The notes below the pieces were generated by a model. That model did not search any database and was not told the origin of the DNA. It saw only the letters and a list, made by a program, of their open reading frames with translations. Below are positions 9,401-15,275 of a DNA stretch of 15,645 nucleotides, piece after piece. The number at the start of each line of letters is the position of its first letter. The first letter of the stretch is position 1. The stretch comes from CBDUBS01 sp965365445. GTDB taxonomy: Bacteria; Bacteroidota; Rhodothermia; Rhodothermales; DASSAV01. The stretch lies in assembly GCA_965365445.1 (NCBI GenBank), contig CBDUBS010000076.1, positions 1 through 15,645 of the forward strand, read 5' to 3'. The position numbers and the translations under genes are program-made.

Positions 9401-10000
9401 GAGGTCGGTCGTCGTGCCGACGGTCGTGTTTTTGACGTACACGTTGACGCCGGGCAGCGGCATTCCGTCCTGAGCCGAGCGCACCACGCCGCTGACCATG
9501 TAGAGGGCGGCAACCGTTACCGAAGGTTCAGGCACGGGCAGAACCACCGGCGGTGGCGCCTGGCCCCCATCGGTGACGATCAGGTGCCCGCCGCCCGAAA
9601 TTTTCATGCGGAGATTGGTGCCGCGTGTCACTTCGTACAACACGTCCAGCACACCGGCATCCTCGACGTGGATGGCCGCTATGGGCGCGCGGATGGCATC
9701 GACATTCGGATAGAAGACCTGCAATCCGGCCATACGAGCGATGGTATGCAGGGCTTCTTCGACAGTAATCGCTTCCAGCGAAAGAGAGATTTTCTGGTTC
9801 AGCCGACCCATGCCGGCCACCTCGGCCTTGCGAGGGACGGCAACGGCATCGTCGGCGGCCCGGCTGGCAAGAGGGAACTGAGCGAGCGCCACCGCGGGCA
9901 AAAGGGCAAACAGCAACCCTCCGATCGCAAGCATGAATAATCCCCTCTGGAAGGGGTTGCGGCGACGGGTAAGAAGACGGTCTGGAATCACGGTATTCAT
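6449..10000 (-). CDS. susC: SusC/RagA-type TonB-dependent outer-membrane receptor with N-terminal STN signalling domain
   Basis: The 1183-residue protein is built in order as follows: signal peptide (basic n-region, hydrophobic core 21-40, cut near ALAQ); STN domain (about 70-145, NQKISLSLEAITVEEAL); carboxypeptidase-D-like regulatory domain (about 169-243, GVVRSAQDGMPLPGVNVYV); TonB-box-like LDEVVVVGYGTQ (about 246-257); plug (about 258-370, with ALAGRVPGVQV and PLYVIDGFPV); and a long beta-barrel ending in the outer-membrane signal FTAGVNLVF. Family knowledge: SusC imports large ligands using TonB energy, and STN domains contact FecR-type anti-sigma factors. The gene follows fecR by 61 bases and precedes susD by 48. 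I chose the ATG at 10000; a GTG at 10036 would add 12 residues ahead of an already long n-region. The frame is intact throughout. Confidence 0.95.
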   Translation of the reverse strand: MNTVIPDRLLTRRRNPFQRGLFMLAIGGLLFALLPAVALAQFPLASRAADDAVAVPRKAEVAGMGRLNQKISLSLEAITVEEALHTIARMAGLQVFYPNVDAIRAPIAAIHVEDAGVLDVLYEVTRGTNLRMKISGGGHLIVTDGGQAPPPVVLPVPEPSVTVAALYMVSGVVRSAQDGMPLPGVNVYVKNTTVGTTTDLDGRFSVDAPSATDTLVFSFIGFVSQEVPIEGRSTLDISLREDNVALDEVVVVGYGTQVRRDITGSVSSVRTEDVAQLPISSVNQALAGRVPGVQVATESGRPGSGLTIRIRGGNSLQGNNNPLYVIDGFPVSGDNNGGGDFQNNPLSSISPQDIEDIQILKDASATAIYGARGSNGVVLITTKRGRMNDQMTVSFDAYYGTQQEIGYYEMASPTQWAEMWNERYRVFVESGSTPPHGPLSAEEVANATGTDWHDMVVGPAPLQNYQLAVSGGTPTLRYYASGTLFNQDGIIEGSGFDRGSLKLNLNGERGQFKFGNALTYTRSTYTGAFGNSAYNPGGGGYLDLYMSPPLVDPYTADGAFNQVNPFSSAIFRNPLELTESLSRDQVESRFLASVFGEYELMKNLAFRVQVGADIFDNNLSYYEPTFTAVSQLRGQATRSSGSGRTYLNENTLTYTYNTGGAHRLNAVVGTSYQKYMAEGFSADASGFNDDVLGPNNLSGGQQDLLRANAYENEWKLLSLLGRANYSYLDRYLVTFTGRYDGSSRFGSDQKWAFFPSVALAWRLSQEPFMQSLRSTFDDLKVRASYGATGSTAIGPYQTLSRVVAQGGLAPNGLSPSVVLYPSQLGNPSLRWETTRQLDIGLDATLLDGRLTLSADYFNKKTTDLLLGVDLPLTISGLDQNASLTQNVGSLRNQGIEFSIEASPVQAGFSWNTGFNITYLKNEITDLGLDAAGNPVDSLRVAAPLWRTRWGGETLRLMSLGDPFGSYYLYKFAGILQNEAEKENLPDFIGLDVGEAHYVDTNGDGVVNADDRVIMGNSMPDFIGGFRNDFSYKGFDLSVFMEFSLGAQVFNATRSVLEDPQFNYGVTKEYAENYWRGEGTSDRYPMIGAHGSSMLPSDRYLENADYLRLRSLTLGYTLPANLSRQIGAGRLRVYLNATNLWTVTGYSGVDPDVNSFAGNNFLSGFDFTTYPVARTFTAGVNLVF

Positions 10001-10061
10001 GGGTCTGTTGCATGTGCGGCCGGAGCGAAAATGCACCTGCCTGTGTCGTTTATCCCCCCGG

Positions 10062-11126
10062 TCAGGGACGCGGGGTATCCTCGGCGTAAAACTGAATGGA
10101 TCGTCTGTTTCGTTCGTATCGGAGATGAAGCGTGCTGGACACGATGTTCAGTATTTCACTCAGCGACTGGTCGCTAAACTGTCCGTTGAATCGCCGTATG
10201 GCCGTAATGGGCGCTTGCACCTCGATATCGAGATCGTACCAGCGCTCCAGCTCCCGGGCTACGTCGTCAAAAGAGGCATCTCTGAAGATCAGACGGCCCG
10301 ATGCCCAGGCGGTAAACGGCGTTGTATCGACATTCCGTTGCACCTGAATGCCCTCGCGACGGCCCACCCGGGCCAGCCCGCCTTTCATCAGTAAAACCGT
10401 ATCCCGCCGGGCTTCGCGGTGCAGTTCGACGGCCACACGCCCTCCGGTCACCACGATCCGGGTTTCTTCCTGGTCGTAATTTCGTACGCTGAACTCGGTC
10501 CCGAGCACCTGTACCGCCGTTTCTCCCATCACTACCCGGAAAGGATGGTCAGGGTCGCTCGCTACCTGAAAGAAGGCCTCTCCCTCCAGCTTGACCTCGC
10601 GGAGGCGTTCATCGAAACCCGGCAGCACCGTGAGGCGGCTTCCCGCATTCAGCACTACATGCGACCCATCGGTTAGCTGAATGGTTGCTCGTTCCCCTCG
10701 CGACGTCTCGAACGTTTTCACAACCGCGAGCGGATCGGGGCCGGGTGCAGGGGGAACGATCCATCCGGCGCGAACCGCCATAAACACGACAATGGCCATA
10801 AAAGCCAGAACAGCCGCAACACCTGCCCCCGGAGAAAACACCCGGCGCCGAGCGGAACGCACCGGTTTCCGGTCGGCGCGGCGATTCGGCAGGGCCGGCT
10901 CTATGTCCTGCATGTGCTCTTTAAGTCGCGTCCAGGCGGGAGCCGGATCGCGGTAGGGTATCGGCCGACCGGCCAGCGACACCGCTTCCGCCATTTCCGC
11001 TACCAGAGCGCTACGGCCCGGTTCTTCCTCGACCCACGATTGCACCATGCGGCGCTCCTCGGGCGTAGCCGCGCCGGCTACGTAGCGACTCAGCATCGCA
11101 TCGTCGAGCGTATGAGGTCGATCCAT
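10062..11126 (-). CDS. fecR: FecR-family anti-sigma factor (inner membrane, DUF4974 C-terminus)
   Basis: The 354-residue product starts at the ATG at 11126. The open frame continues back into the sigma gene, but the FecR N-terminal pattern begins exactly here (LSRYVAGAATPEERRMVQSW, the cytoplasmic part that binds the sigma factor). One membrane helix spans about 102-120. The periplasmic FecR domain follows (about 139-235, RGERATIQLTDGSHVVLNAG, then VLGTEFSVRNY). Last comes the STN-like DUF4974 domain (about 278-350, FRDASFDDVARELERWYDL and FNGQFSDQSLSEIL). Family knowledge: it holds the ECF sigma factor inactive until the STN domain of the cognate SusC signals ligand binding. It lies between the sigma gene and susC, the classical arrangement for cell-surface signalling. 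Confidence 0.93.
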   Translation of the reverse strand: MDRPHTLDDAMLSRYVAGAATPEERRMVQSWVEEEPGRSALVAEMAEAVSLAGRPIPYRDPAPAWTRLKEHMQDIEPALPNRRADRKPVRSARRRVFSPGAGVAAVLAFMAIVVFMAVRAGWIVPPAPGPDPLAVVKTFETSRGERATIQLTDGSHVVLNAGSRLTVLPGFDERLREVKLEGEAFFQVASDPDHPFRVVMGETAVQVLGTEFSVRNYDQEETRIVVTGGRVAVELHREARRDTVLLMKGGLARVGRREGIQVQRNVDTTPFTAWASGRLIFRDASFDDVARELERWYDLDIEVQAPITAIRRFNGQFSDQSLSEILNIVSSTLHLRYERNRRSIQFYAEDTPRP

Positions 11127-11221
11127 AGAAAAGCCTGTCGAAATAGTCCGGGCGCCAACTGAAGCCCGTACCGGATTTGTTTCCCCACCCGGATGCCATA
11201 GCCCGCCCACCGAACGCCGGA

Positions 11222-11239
11222 ACCTTCCCGAGGGAAGGT
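11222..11239. repeat. Perfect 8-base inverted repeat in the sigma factor-fecR spacer
   Basis: ACCTTCCC (11222-11229) and GGGAAGGT (11232-11239) flank two bases. The 193-base spacer between the sigma factor stop and the fecR start otherwise holds no gene. No T run follows on either strand, so it is not an intrinsic terminator. It could be a protein-binding dyad or an RNA hairpin in the fecR leader. Confidence 0.5.
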
Positions 11240-11319
11240 CAGGGCGACGAAACCATCCGGCTGGTATATGGGGAGTAGACTTACCCGCAAAAAGCTTTAC
11301 AACCGGGCGAAATATTTTT

Positions 11320-11904
11320 TCAACTGCGCATCCGGAGTGCGGATAGCCGATCCCGGAGGAAGTGAAAGCTGCGCCACATCTGCACCTGAACGGTGCTCTC
11401 GGCAATTCCGAGCACCTGGGCTATCTCCCTGTACCGCAACCCATGATCGTGATAGAGAGTAAAGACGAGCCGCCGCTGTTCCGGAAGCTCGTCCACGGCG
11501 TCCTGAAGAGCTCGTTGCAATTCCTGCCCTTCCACCATGCTTTCAGGACCATCTGAACCTCTGTCTTCCAATTCCGCAGGCAACCCGGAGACGACCGACC
11601 GGACTCTGGCTCGTTTGTAGTACGACGCGATCTGATTTCTGGCCGCCCCGTACAGATAAGCGCGGACGGATACGGCAGGCGCCCAGTCGGCCCGGCGGCG
11701 CCAGATGTCCAGAAAGATGTCCTGTATGATATCCTCCGACTCCTGCTCCTGTCCGATGTGCCGGTGAACGAAAGCAAACAGGGGTTGATACGTGGCATCG
11801 AACAGCGTCCGGAAGGCCTCCACATCGCCGGCTCGCACGCGAGCCGCGAGGTCGCGGTCGTCCGCGACCGGAGACGATGCAGGTATGTTGCGGCTTTCCG
11901 GCAT
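11320..11904 (-). CDS. ECF-type RNA polymerase sigma factor (FecI-like)
   Basis: The 194-residue product has region sigma-2 at about 34-100 (ATYQPLFAFVHRHIG, then the -10-binding helix ESEDIIQDIFLDIWRRR and RAYLYGAARNQIASYYKR). Region sigma-4 lies at about 135-187 (LPEQRRLVFTLYHDHGLRYREIA and the HTH GIAESTVQVQM). There is no sigma-1 or sigma-3, as expected for ECF members. I chose the ATG at 11904; the open frame extends to 12081, but those residues would overlap the tRNA terminator region and show no family similarity. It heads the cluster, 193 bases before fecR, and is the presumed activator of susC/susD and perhaps of itself. A TATCTTGCGG element lies 45 bases before the start, and two perfect hairpins fall inside its first 25 codons. 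Confidence 0.94.
   Translation of the reverse strand: MPESRNIPASSPVADDRDLAARVRAGDVEAFRTLFDATYQPLFAFVHRHIGQEQESEDIIQDIFLDIWRRRADWAPAVSVRAYLYGAARNQIASYYKRARVRSVVSGLPAELEDRGSDGPESMVEGQELQRALQDAVDELPEQRRLVFTLYHDHGLRYREIAQVLGIAESTVQVQMWRSFHFLRDRLSALRMRS
11831..11869 (-). repeat. Two back-to-back perfect hairpins in the 5' coding region of the sigma factor
   Basis: GGTCGCGG (11850-11857) pairs with CCGCGACC (11862-11869) around a four-base loop, and GCTCGC (11831-11836) pairs with GCGAGC (11839-11844) around two bases. They fall on codons about 12-25, that is 35-73 bases into the message. They may slow early translation or bind protein, or they may simply reflect GC-rich codons. Confidence 0.45.
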
Positions 11905-11949
11905 ACACGGCCTGTGGGAAACGGCATCGGACAGACAGGTCCACTGACC

Positions 11950-11959
11950 CCGCAAGATA
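11950..11959 (-). promoter_or_regulatory. Candidate -10/-7 element before the sigma factor gene
   Basis: Minus strand TATCTTGCGG sits 45 bases before the sigma factor ATG and is identical to the decamer before the amidohydrolase gene. A GTTCAC lies roughly 18 bases further upstream and could be a weak -33 box. It lies downstream of the tRNA terminator, so the sigma operon needs a promoter in this stretch. Confidence 0.35.
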
Positions 11960-12079
11960 ATGCACACAGAAGAACGTGAACCGACGGGCACTCGAATTAC
12001 CCCGGCCGGATCTGAACCGGATTCCGGGCGGTACGCCTCGCAAGCACGAGGACCGGGCGCGTGCCGCTTTCCCATCAAC

Positions 12080-12113
12080 AAAAAACCCCGGAACGCCGTG
12101 GCATTTTCCGGGG
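12080..12113 (-). terminator. Intrinsic terminator of the tRNA-Thr unit
   Basis: On the minus strand CCCCGGAA (12113-12106) and TTCCGGGG (12093-12086) form a perfect 8-base stem with a 12-base loop, directly followed by six T residues (12085-12080). It starts 7 bases after the tRNA CCA end and separates the tRNA from the sigma factor operon. Confidence 0.9.
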
Positions 12114-12119
12114 CATATC

Positions 12120-12195
12120 TGGAGCCAATGAGCGGATTCGAACCGCTGACCTGCTCATTACGAGTGAGCTGCTCTACCAGCTGAGCTACATTGGC
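12120..12195 (-). tRNA. tRNA-Thr (anticodon CGT), CCA encoded
   Basis: The minus strand folds as a complete 76-base cloverleaf. The acceptor GCCAATG pairs with CATTGGC, the D arm is GCTC...GAGC, and the anticodon stem GCTCA/TGAGC encloses loop CTCGTAA, giving anticodon CGT (reads ACG). The variable loop is five bases, and the T arm is AGCGG-TTCGAAT-CCGCT. It ends with discriminator T and an encoded CCA at 12122-12120. G1-C72 and C2-G71 agree with threonine identity. It has its own promoter and terminator and no neighbouring tRNA in the window. Confidence 0.96.
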
Positions 12196-12215
12196 CTATC
12201 GTGTACAGGATTGAG

Positions 12216-12244
12216 AAAATACGGATGGTTGCACGGCCTGTCAA
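12216..12244 (-). promoter_or_regulatory. Promoter of tRNA-Thr
   Basis: On the minus strand TTGACA (12244-12239) is followed after exactly 17 bases by TATTTT (12221-12216). The predicted start is then about a dozen bases before the mature tRNA 5' end at 12195. This is a near-consensus sigma-70 promoter with a full -35 box, unlike the other candidates in this window, as expected for a stable RNA gene. Confidence 0.8.
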
Positions 12245-12335
12245 GCCGCGTGGCGTATTCGGACCGCCCTTCGCTACCTTCGGGAAGGCCATCACGGCAA
12301 TTTCATCGTAGCGACCGGGCGCGCTTTCCATTGCG

Positions 12336-12343
12336 TATATTCG
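12336..12343 (+). promoter_or_regulatory. Candidate -10/-7 element of the M32 carboxypeptidase gene
   Basis: TATATTCG lies 36 bases before the ATG at 12380 and fits the Bacteroidota-type TAnnTTYG pattern. No good -33 TTG is seen at the expected distance. The gene is divergent from the tRNA promoter, so a + strand promoter must lie in the 184-base gap. Confidence 0.35.
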
Positions 12344-12379
12344 GGCTTTCCTGTTACCCGATTTTTCGGTACACATGTC

Positions 12380-13888
12380 ATGAAGGAAACCTTAACCACT
12401 CTTCGCACCCTGCTGGCGCGTGTAAGCGACCTTAATGCGGCGGCTAATCTGTTGGAATGGGATCAGGAAACGTATATGCCTGACGGCGCCGCCGGGGCGC
12501 GGGCCAGTCAGATCGCTACGCTGCGGCGGCTATCCCACGAGTTTTTCACCCATGACGAGGTAGGCGGCCTGCTCGACCGGCTGGCTCCGTATGCAGGGGC
12601 GCTGCCGGACGACCATGCGGATGCGTCGCTGCTACGGGTCACCCGTCGGGATTTCGAGCGGGCGCTTCGGGTTCCGGCAACCCTGGTCGCCGATCTGGCC
12701 GAAGCCGAATCGAAAGCCCGGCAAGCCTGGAAAACGGCTCGCGAGAACGACCATTTCGGAACGTTTGCTCCCCATCTGGAGCGGCTCCTGGAGTTGAATC
12801 TCCAGAAAGCCGAAGCACTGGGATTTACCGACCGGCCCTACGATGCCCTGCTGGACCAGTTCGAACCGGACATGACGACGCGGGAGTTGGAGGAGATTTT
12901 TGGAGCCCTCCGTAGCGAGCTCGTCCCGATCGTGCACTCCCTAGGCCGGGAACAGGCGCCGGATGACGCCTTCCTTCACCGATATTATGACCGCTCGAAA
13001 CAATGGGATTATGGCGTGGGGGTCATAAAGGATTTCGGGTACGATTTCAGCAGGGGCCGTCAGGACATCTCGGCCCATCCGTTCACTACGTCGTTCGCCC
13101 GCACCGATGTACGCCTGACCACCCGGATCGACGAGACATTTTTCCCGACGGCGTTTTTCGGGACGCTCCACGAAGCCGGACACGGACTGTATGAACAGGG
13201 ATTCGATCCGGCGCTGGACCGCACTCCCCTTGCCGACGGCGCCTCGCTCGGGATGCATGAATCGCAATCGCGGCTGTGGGAAAACCTCGTCGGACGCAGC
13301 CGGGGCTTCTGGGAATATTATTTCCCCCATCTCAAGCAGGCCTTTCCGGATGCGCTCGACGGGGTGGATGCAGGGCGGTTTTACGCGGCCGTTAACCGCG
13401 TGCAACCCTCACTCATCCGTGTGGAAGCCGATGAAGTCACGTACAATCTGCACATCATGGTACGGTTCGAAATGGAAAAAAGACTACTGGAGGGCCGAAT
13501 GCCCGTTGCAGAGGCCCCCTCGGCCTGGAACGACCTCATGGAGGACTACCTGGGGGTGCGTCCGAAAACCGATGCGGAGGGGGTGCTTCAGGACGTTCAC
13601 TGGGCCATCGGCGCATTCGGGTACTTCCCTACCTATGCACTGGGCAACCTCATGTCGGCCCAGTTATTCGATCGGATACGGAGCGATCTCCCGGAAGTCG
13701 AAAAACAAATCATGTTCGGGCAGTTCGGCGAGCTGCTTGGCTGGCTTCGCGACCGGATACACCGGCACGGGCGCAGCCGCACGGCCCGGGAGCTACTCGA
13801 AGGCTGCACCGGAAGCCGCCTCGATGCCCGTTTCTGGCTCGATTACATCCGCCATAAATACGGCGCCCTGTACGGCGCAGCCCTCTGA
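12380..13888 (+). CDS. Carboxypeptidase Taq, M32 family metallopeptidase
   Basis: The 502-residue, full-length product is a zinc- or cobalt-dependent carboxypeptidase of family M32, removing C-terminal residues from peptides, probably in the cytoplasm because no signal peptide is seen. All family signatures are present in order: LEWDQETYMP (25-34), HPFTT (233-237), the metal-binding HEAGH (264-268), DGASLGMHESQSRLWEN (286-302, where E294 is the expected third metal ligand), IRVEADEVTYNLHI near 350, and GAFGYFPTYALGN near 415. The start at 12380 is the first in-frame ATG and matches the usual N-terminus of the family; only a weak ribosome site precedes it. It is divergent from the tRNA and stands 114 bases before the hibernation factor gene. 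It is most likely a housekeeping peptide-recycling gene with no clear link to the SusC/SusD cluster. Confidence 0.96.
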   Translation: MKETLTTLRTLLARVSDLNAAANLLEWDQETYMPDGAAGARASQIATLRRLSHEFFTHDEVGGLLDRLAPYAGALPDDHADASLLRVTRRDFERALRVPATLVADLAEAESKARQAWKTARENDHFGTFAPHLERLLELNLQKAEALGFTDRPYDALLDQFEPDMTTRELEEIFGALRSELVPIVHSLGREQAPDDAFLHRYYDRSKQWDYGVGVIKDFGYDFSRGRQDISAHPFTTSFARTDVRLTTRIDETFFPTAFFGTLHEAGHGLYEQGFDPALDRTPLADGASLGMHESQSRLWENLVGRSRGFWEYYFPHLKQAFPDALDGVDAGRFYAAVNRVQPSLIRVEADEVTYNLHIMVRFEMEKRLLEGRMPVAEAPSAWNDLMEDYLGVRPKTDAEGVLQDVHWAIGAFGYFPTYALGNLMSAQLFDRIRSDLPEVEKQIMFGQFGELLGWLRDRIHRHGRSRTARELLEGCTGSRLDARFWLDYIRHKYGALYGAAL

Positions 13889-13993
13889 CCCCGGCGTGGT
13901 GCGTATTCAACGCTTCGAGGCAACTTTGTCGGGTATCCCCGAGTATCGATAGAAGCCGGTTGCATCCGGCATCACCTCACGCTCACTCAATTC

Positions 13994-13999
13994 AGGAGG
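13994..13999 (+). promoter_or_regulatory. Consensus ribosome binding site of the hibernation factor gene
   Basis: AGGAGG lies three bases before the ATG at 14003. It is the only full consensus Shine-Dalgarno sequence in front of a gene in this window, which fits high translation, and it fixes the start codon. Confidence 0.8.
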
Positions 14000-14002
14000 C
14001 CT

Positions 14003-14332
14003 ATGGAACCCATCGATGTTCGAATAGATTTTCAGGGTGACTCTTCGGAGTTAACAGAGGAACTGAGAAGCAAAGCCGAAAGCCGAATCGATAAGCTGGT
14101 ACGCGGCCACCGGGATATCGTCGGCGTTACCATTTATCTCAGCATCGATAGCGGCGACTCCCAGCCGCGAGATTATCGCGCCCGGGTATCCATATCGCGC
14201 CGGGGGGGGCCTATTACATCCGTCGGTCGCGATTCGAGCGCCCTGGCAGCCGTCAGCGATGCGCTGGATTCCGTCGAAAGGCAGATACGGACCCTGCGAG
14301 ACAAGCGCAGGAGCATGAAACGCAATCCCTGA
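14003..14332 (+). CDS. hpf: Ribosome hibernation-promoting factor, short HPF/RaiA (S30EA family)
   Basis: The 109-residue protein has the beta-alpha-beta-beta-beta-alpha pattern of the sigma-54 modulation/S30EA family. Strand 1 is IDVRIDFQG, helix 1 about 15-35 (ELTEELRSKAESRIDKLVR), the middle strands VGVTIYLSIDS and DYRARVSISRRG, and the last helix about 78-103 (SSALAAVSDALDSVERQIR) with a basic tail KRRSMKR. Family knowledge: it binds the small ribosomal subunit at the mRNA/tRNA channel and stores ribosomes in an inactive form during slow growth. It lacks the C-terminal dimerisation domain of long HPF, so it is the short form. It is preceded by AGGAGG and followed by a strong terminator. 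Eight G residues in a row occur at 14202-14209 within codons 67-69; the frame after them still fits the family. Confidence 0.88.
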   Translation: MEPIDVRIDFQGDSSELTEELRSKAESRIDKLVRGHRDIVGVTIYLSIDSGDSQPRDYRARVSISRRGGPITSVGRDSSALAAVSDALDSVERQIRTLRDKRRSMKRNP

Positions 14333-14357
14333 GGATTTCAAGCGAATTCGATAACAG

Positions 14358-14418
14358 GCGCCCGGTTACCCTGGATCTGCCCCATGCGGCCGCCGGGAAC
14401 ACACCGGGCGCTTTTTTT
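14358..14418 (+). terminator. Intrinsic terminator after hpf
   Basis: GCGCCCGGT (14358-14366) and ACCGGGCGC (14403-14411) form a perfect 9-base stem directly followed by seven T residues (14412-14418). The 36-base interior contains a further GC-rich palindrome (GCGGCCGC). It starts 26 bases after the hpf stop codon and ends that transcription unit. Confidence 0.9.
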
Positions 14419-14524
14419 GATGCCTGTACCTTTACCCGTTCCACCGGACGGCCCCTCTCGGCCTACGTTTCCTGCCGCCTGAAACAAGACCTACCGCACC
14501 GATCTCGTTCATTAAATCTTAACA

Positions 14525-14552
14525 ATGCCGAAACGATCGTTTTAAGCGGCAT
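14525..14552. promoter_or_regulatory. Interrupted palindrome upstream of the hemolysin III gene (candidate operator)
   Basis: The 12-base palindrome AAACGATCGTTT (14531-14542) is flanked by ATGCCG (14525-14530) and its complement CGGCAT (14547-14552), with four extra bases TAAG on the right arm. It lies 66 bases before the next start codon, in an AT-richer part of the 286-base gap after hpf. It could be an operator for a dimeric regulator; no T run follows, so a terminator is unlikely. The rest of this gap shows nothing else I can name. Confidence 0.45.
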
Positions 14553-14610
14553 CTTCCATCCCCGGCCCGACGTACTTCTTGCATAAACAAGGTCGTACGA
14601 GATGTGCTTC

Positions 14611-14616
14611 GAGGGG
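14611..14616 (+). promoter_or_regulatory. Ribosome binding site that decides the hemolysin III start
   Basis: GAGGGG lies two bases before the ATG at 14619. The alternative in-frame ATG at 14604 has no such sequence in front, so 14619 is preferred. Confidence 0.6.
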
Positions 14617-14618
14617 AT

Positions 14619-15275
14619 ATGGAAAACACGGCAATCGTGCATCCGTTTACGAAAGAAGAGCTCGCCAACGCGGTAACGCACGGCATCGGTTTGTTGCTGA
14701 GCGCCCTCGGGTTTGCCGTCATCATCGGGCACGCTCTATCCGGGAACGAATCGGCGGCGCTCATCGGTTCCGTCATCTTCGGTGTGGCGCTCGTCCTCAT
14801 GTATGCCGCCAGCACCATTTACCATAGCGCCCGGGCCGCCCGTTTCAAGCGGATCATGCGGATCGTGGATCACATCGCCATCTATTTTCTCATTGCCGGA
14901 ACGTACACGCCCTTTCTGTTAACGCACTTCGAGGGGCGCCTTCAGATTACACTCATGGCCGGAATCTGGGGGCTGGCCCTCTTCGGGACCATTTTCAAGC
15001 TATTCTTCACGGGCCGGTTCAGGGGGTTATCAACGGCGCTCTATTTACTGATGGGATGGTTGGCCGTTTTCGCCTTGCAGCCTCTGATGGCCGTGCTGCC
15101 GTTGCAGTGCCTGCTGTGGCTACTGATCGGCGGGCTGTTCTATACGGCCGGCGTGATCTTCTTCCTGTGGGAGCGGTTGCCGTTCAGCCACGCCATCTGG
15201 CACCTTTTCGTGCTCGGGGGAAGCACCTGCCATTACGTAGCGGTGCTGGCTTACGTCGTCCTGTTCCGAGCGTGA
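14619..15275 (+). CDS. Hemolysin III family membrane protein (YqfA/PAQR-type)
   Basis: The 218-residue product has seven hydrophobic segments typical of the hemolysin III/PAQR fold. The family's buried polar site is complete: S65 and H69 in STIYHS, D84 in RIVDHIAIY, and H191/H195 in HAIWHLF, followed by H205. It also has EELANAVTHGIG near the N-terminus and LIAGTYTPFLL at 91-101. Family knowledge: animal relatives (adiponectin receptors) are zinc-dependent lipid hydrolases; bacterial members were named for haemolytic activity but are widespread in harmless bacteria, where they may act in membrane lipid balance. The name should not be read as evidence of virulence. The start at 14619 is set by GAGGGG. 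It follows the hpf terminator and so forms its own unit, abutting the next, oppositely oriented gene end to end. Confidence 0.93.
   Translation: MENTAIVHPFTKEELANAVTHGIGLLLSALGFAVIIGHALSGNESAALIGSVIFGVALVLMYAASTIYHSARAARFKRIMRIVDHIAIYFLIAGTYTPFLLTHFEGRLQITLMAGIWGLALFGTIFKLFFTGRFRGLSTALYLLMGWLAVFALQPLMAVLPLQCLLWLLIGGLFYTAGVIFFLWERLPFSHAIWHLFVLGGSTCHYVAVLAYVVLFRA

Noticed and set aside
11127..11405. N-terminal extension of the FecR frame (93 codons)
   Set aside because: It overlaps the 3' end of the sigma factor gene and shows no FecR similarity; the family N-terminus begins at the ATG at 11126.
11905..12081. N-terminal extension of the sigma factor frame (59 codons)
   Set aside because: It reaches into the tRNA terminator and contains no sigma-factor pattern; the ATG at 11904 gives the normal ECF length.
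11960..12435. Two + strand ORFs over the tRNA, with translations such as ERIRTADLLITSELLYQ
   Set aside because: This is the well-known false translation of a tRNA gene read on the opposite strand; the region is the tRNA-Thr and its flanks.
13955..13970. Small hairpin GCCGG/CCGGC between the M32 gene and hpf
   Set aside because: Only five pairs and no T run; too weak to call a terminator.
14619..15275. Possible haemolysin or virulence factor
   Set aside because: The family name is historical; the conserved residues indicate a PAQR-type membrane protein found widely in non-pathogens.
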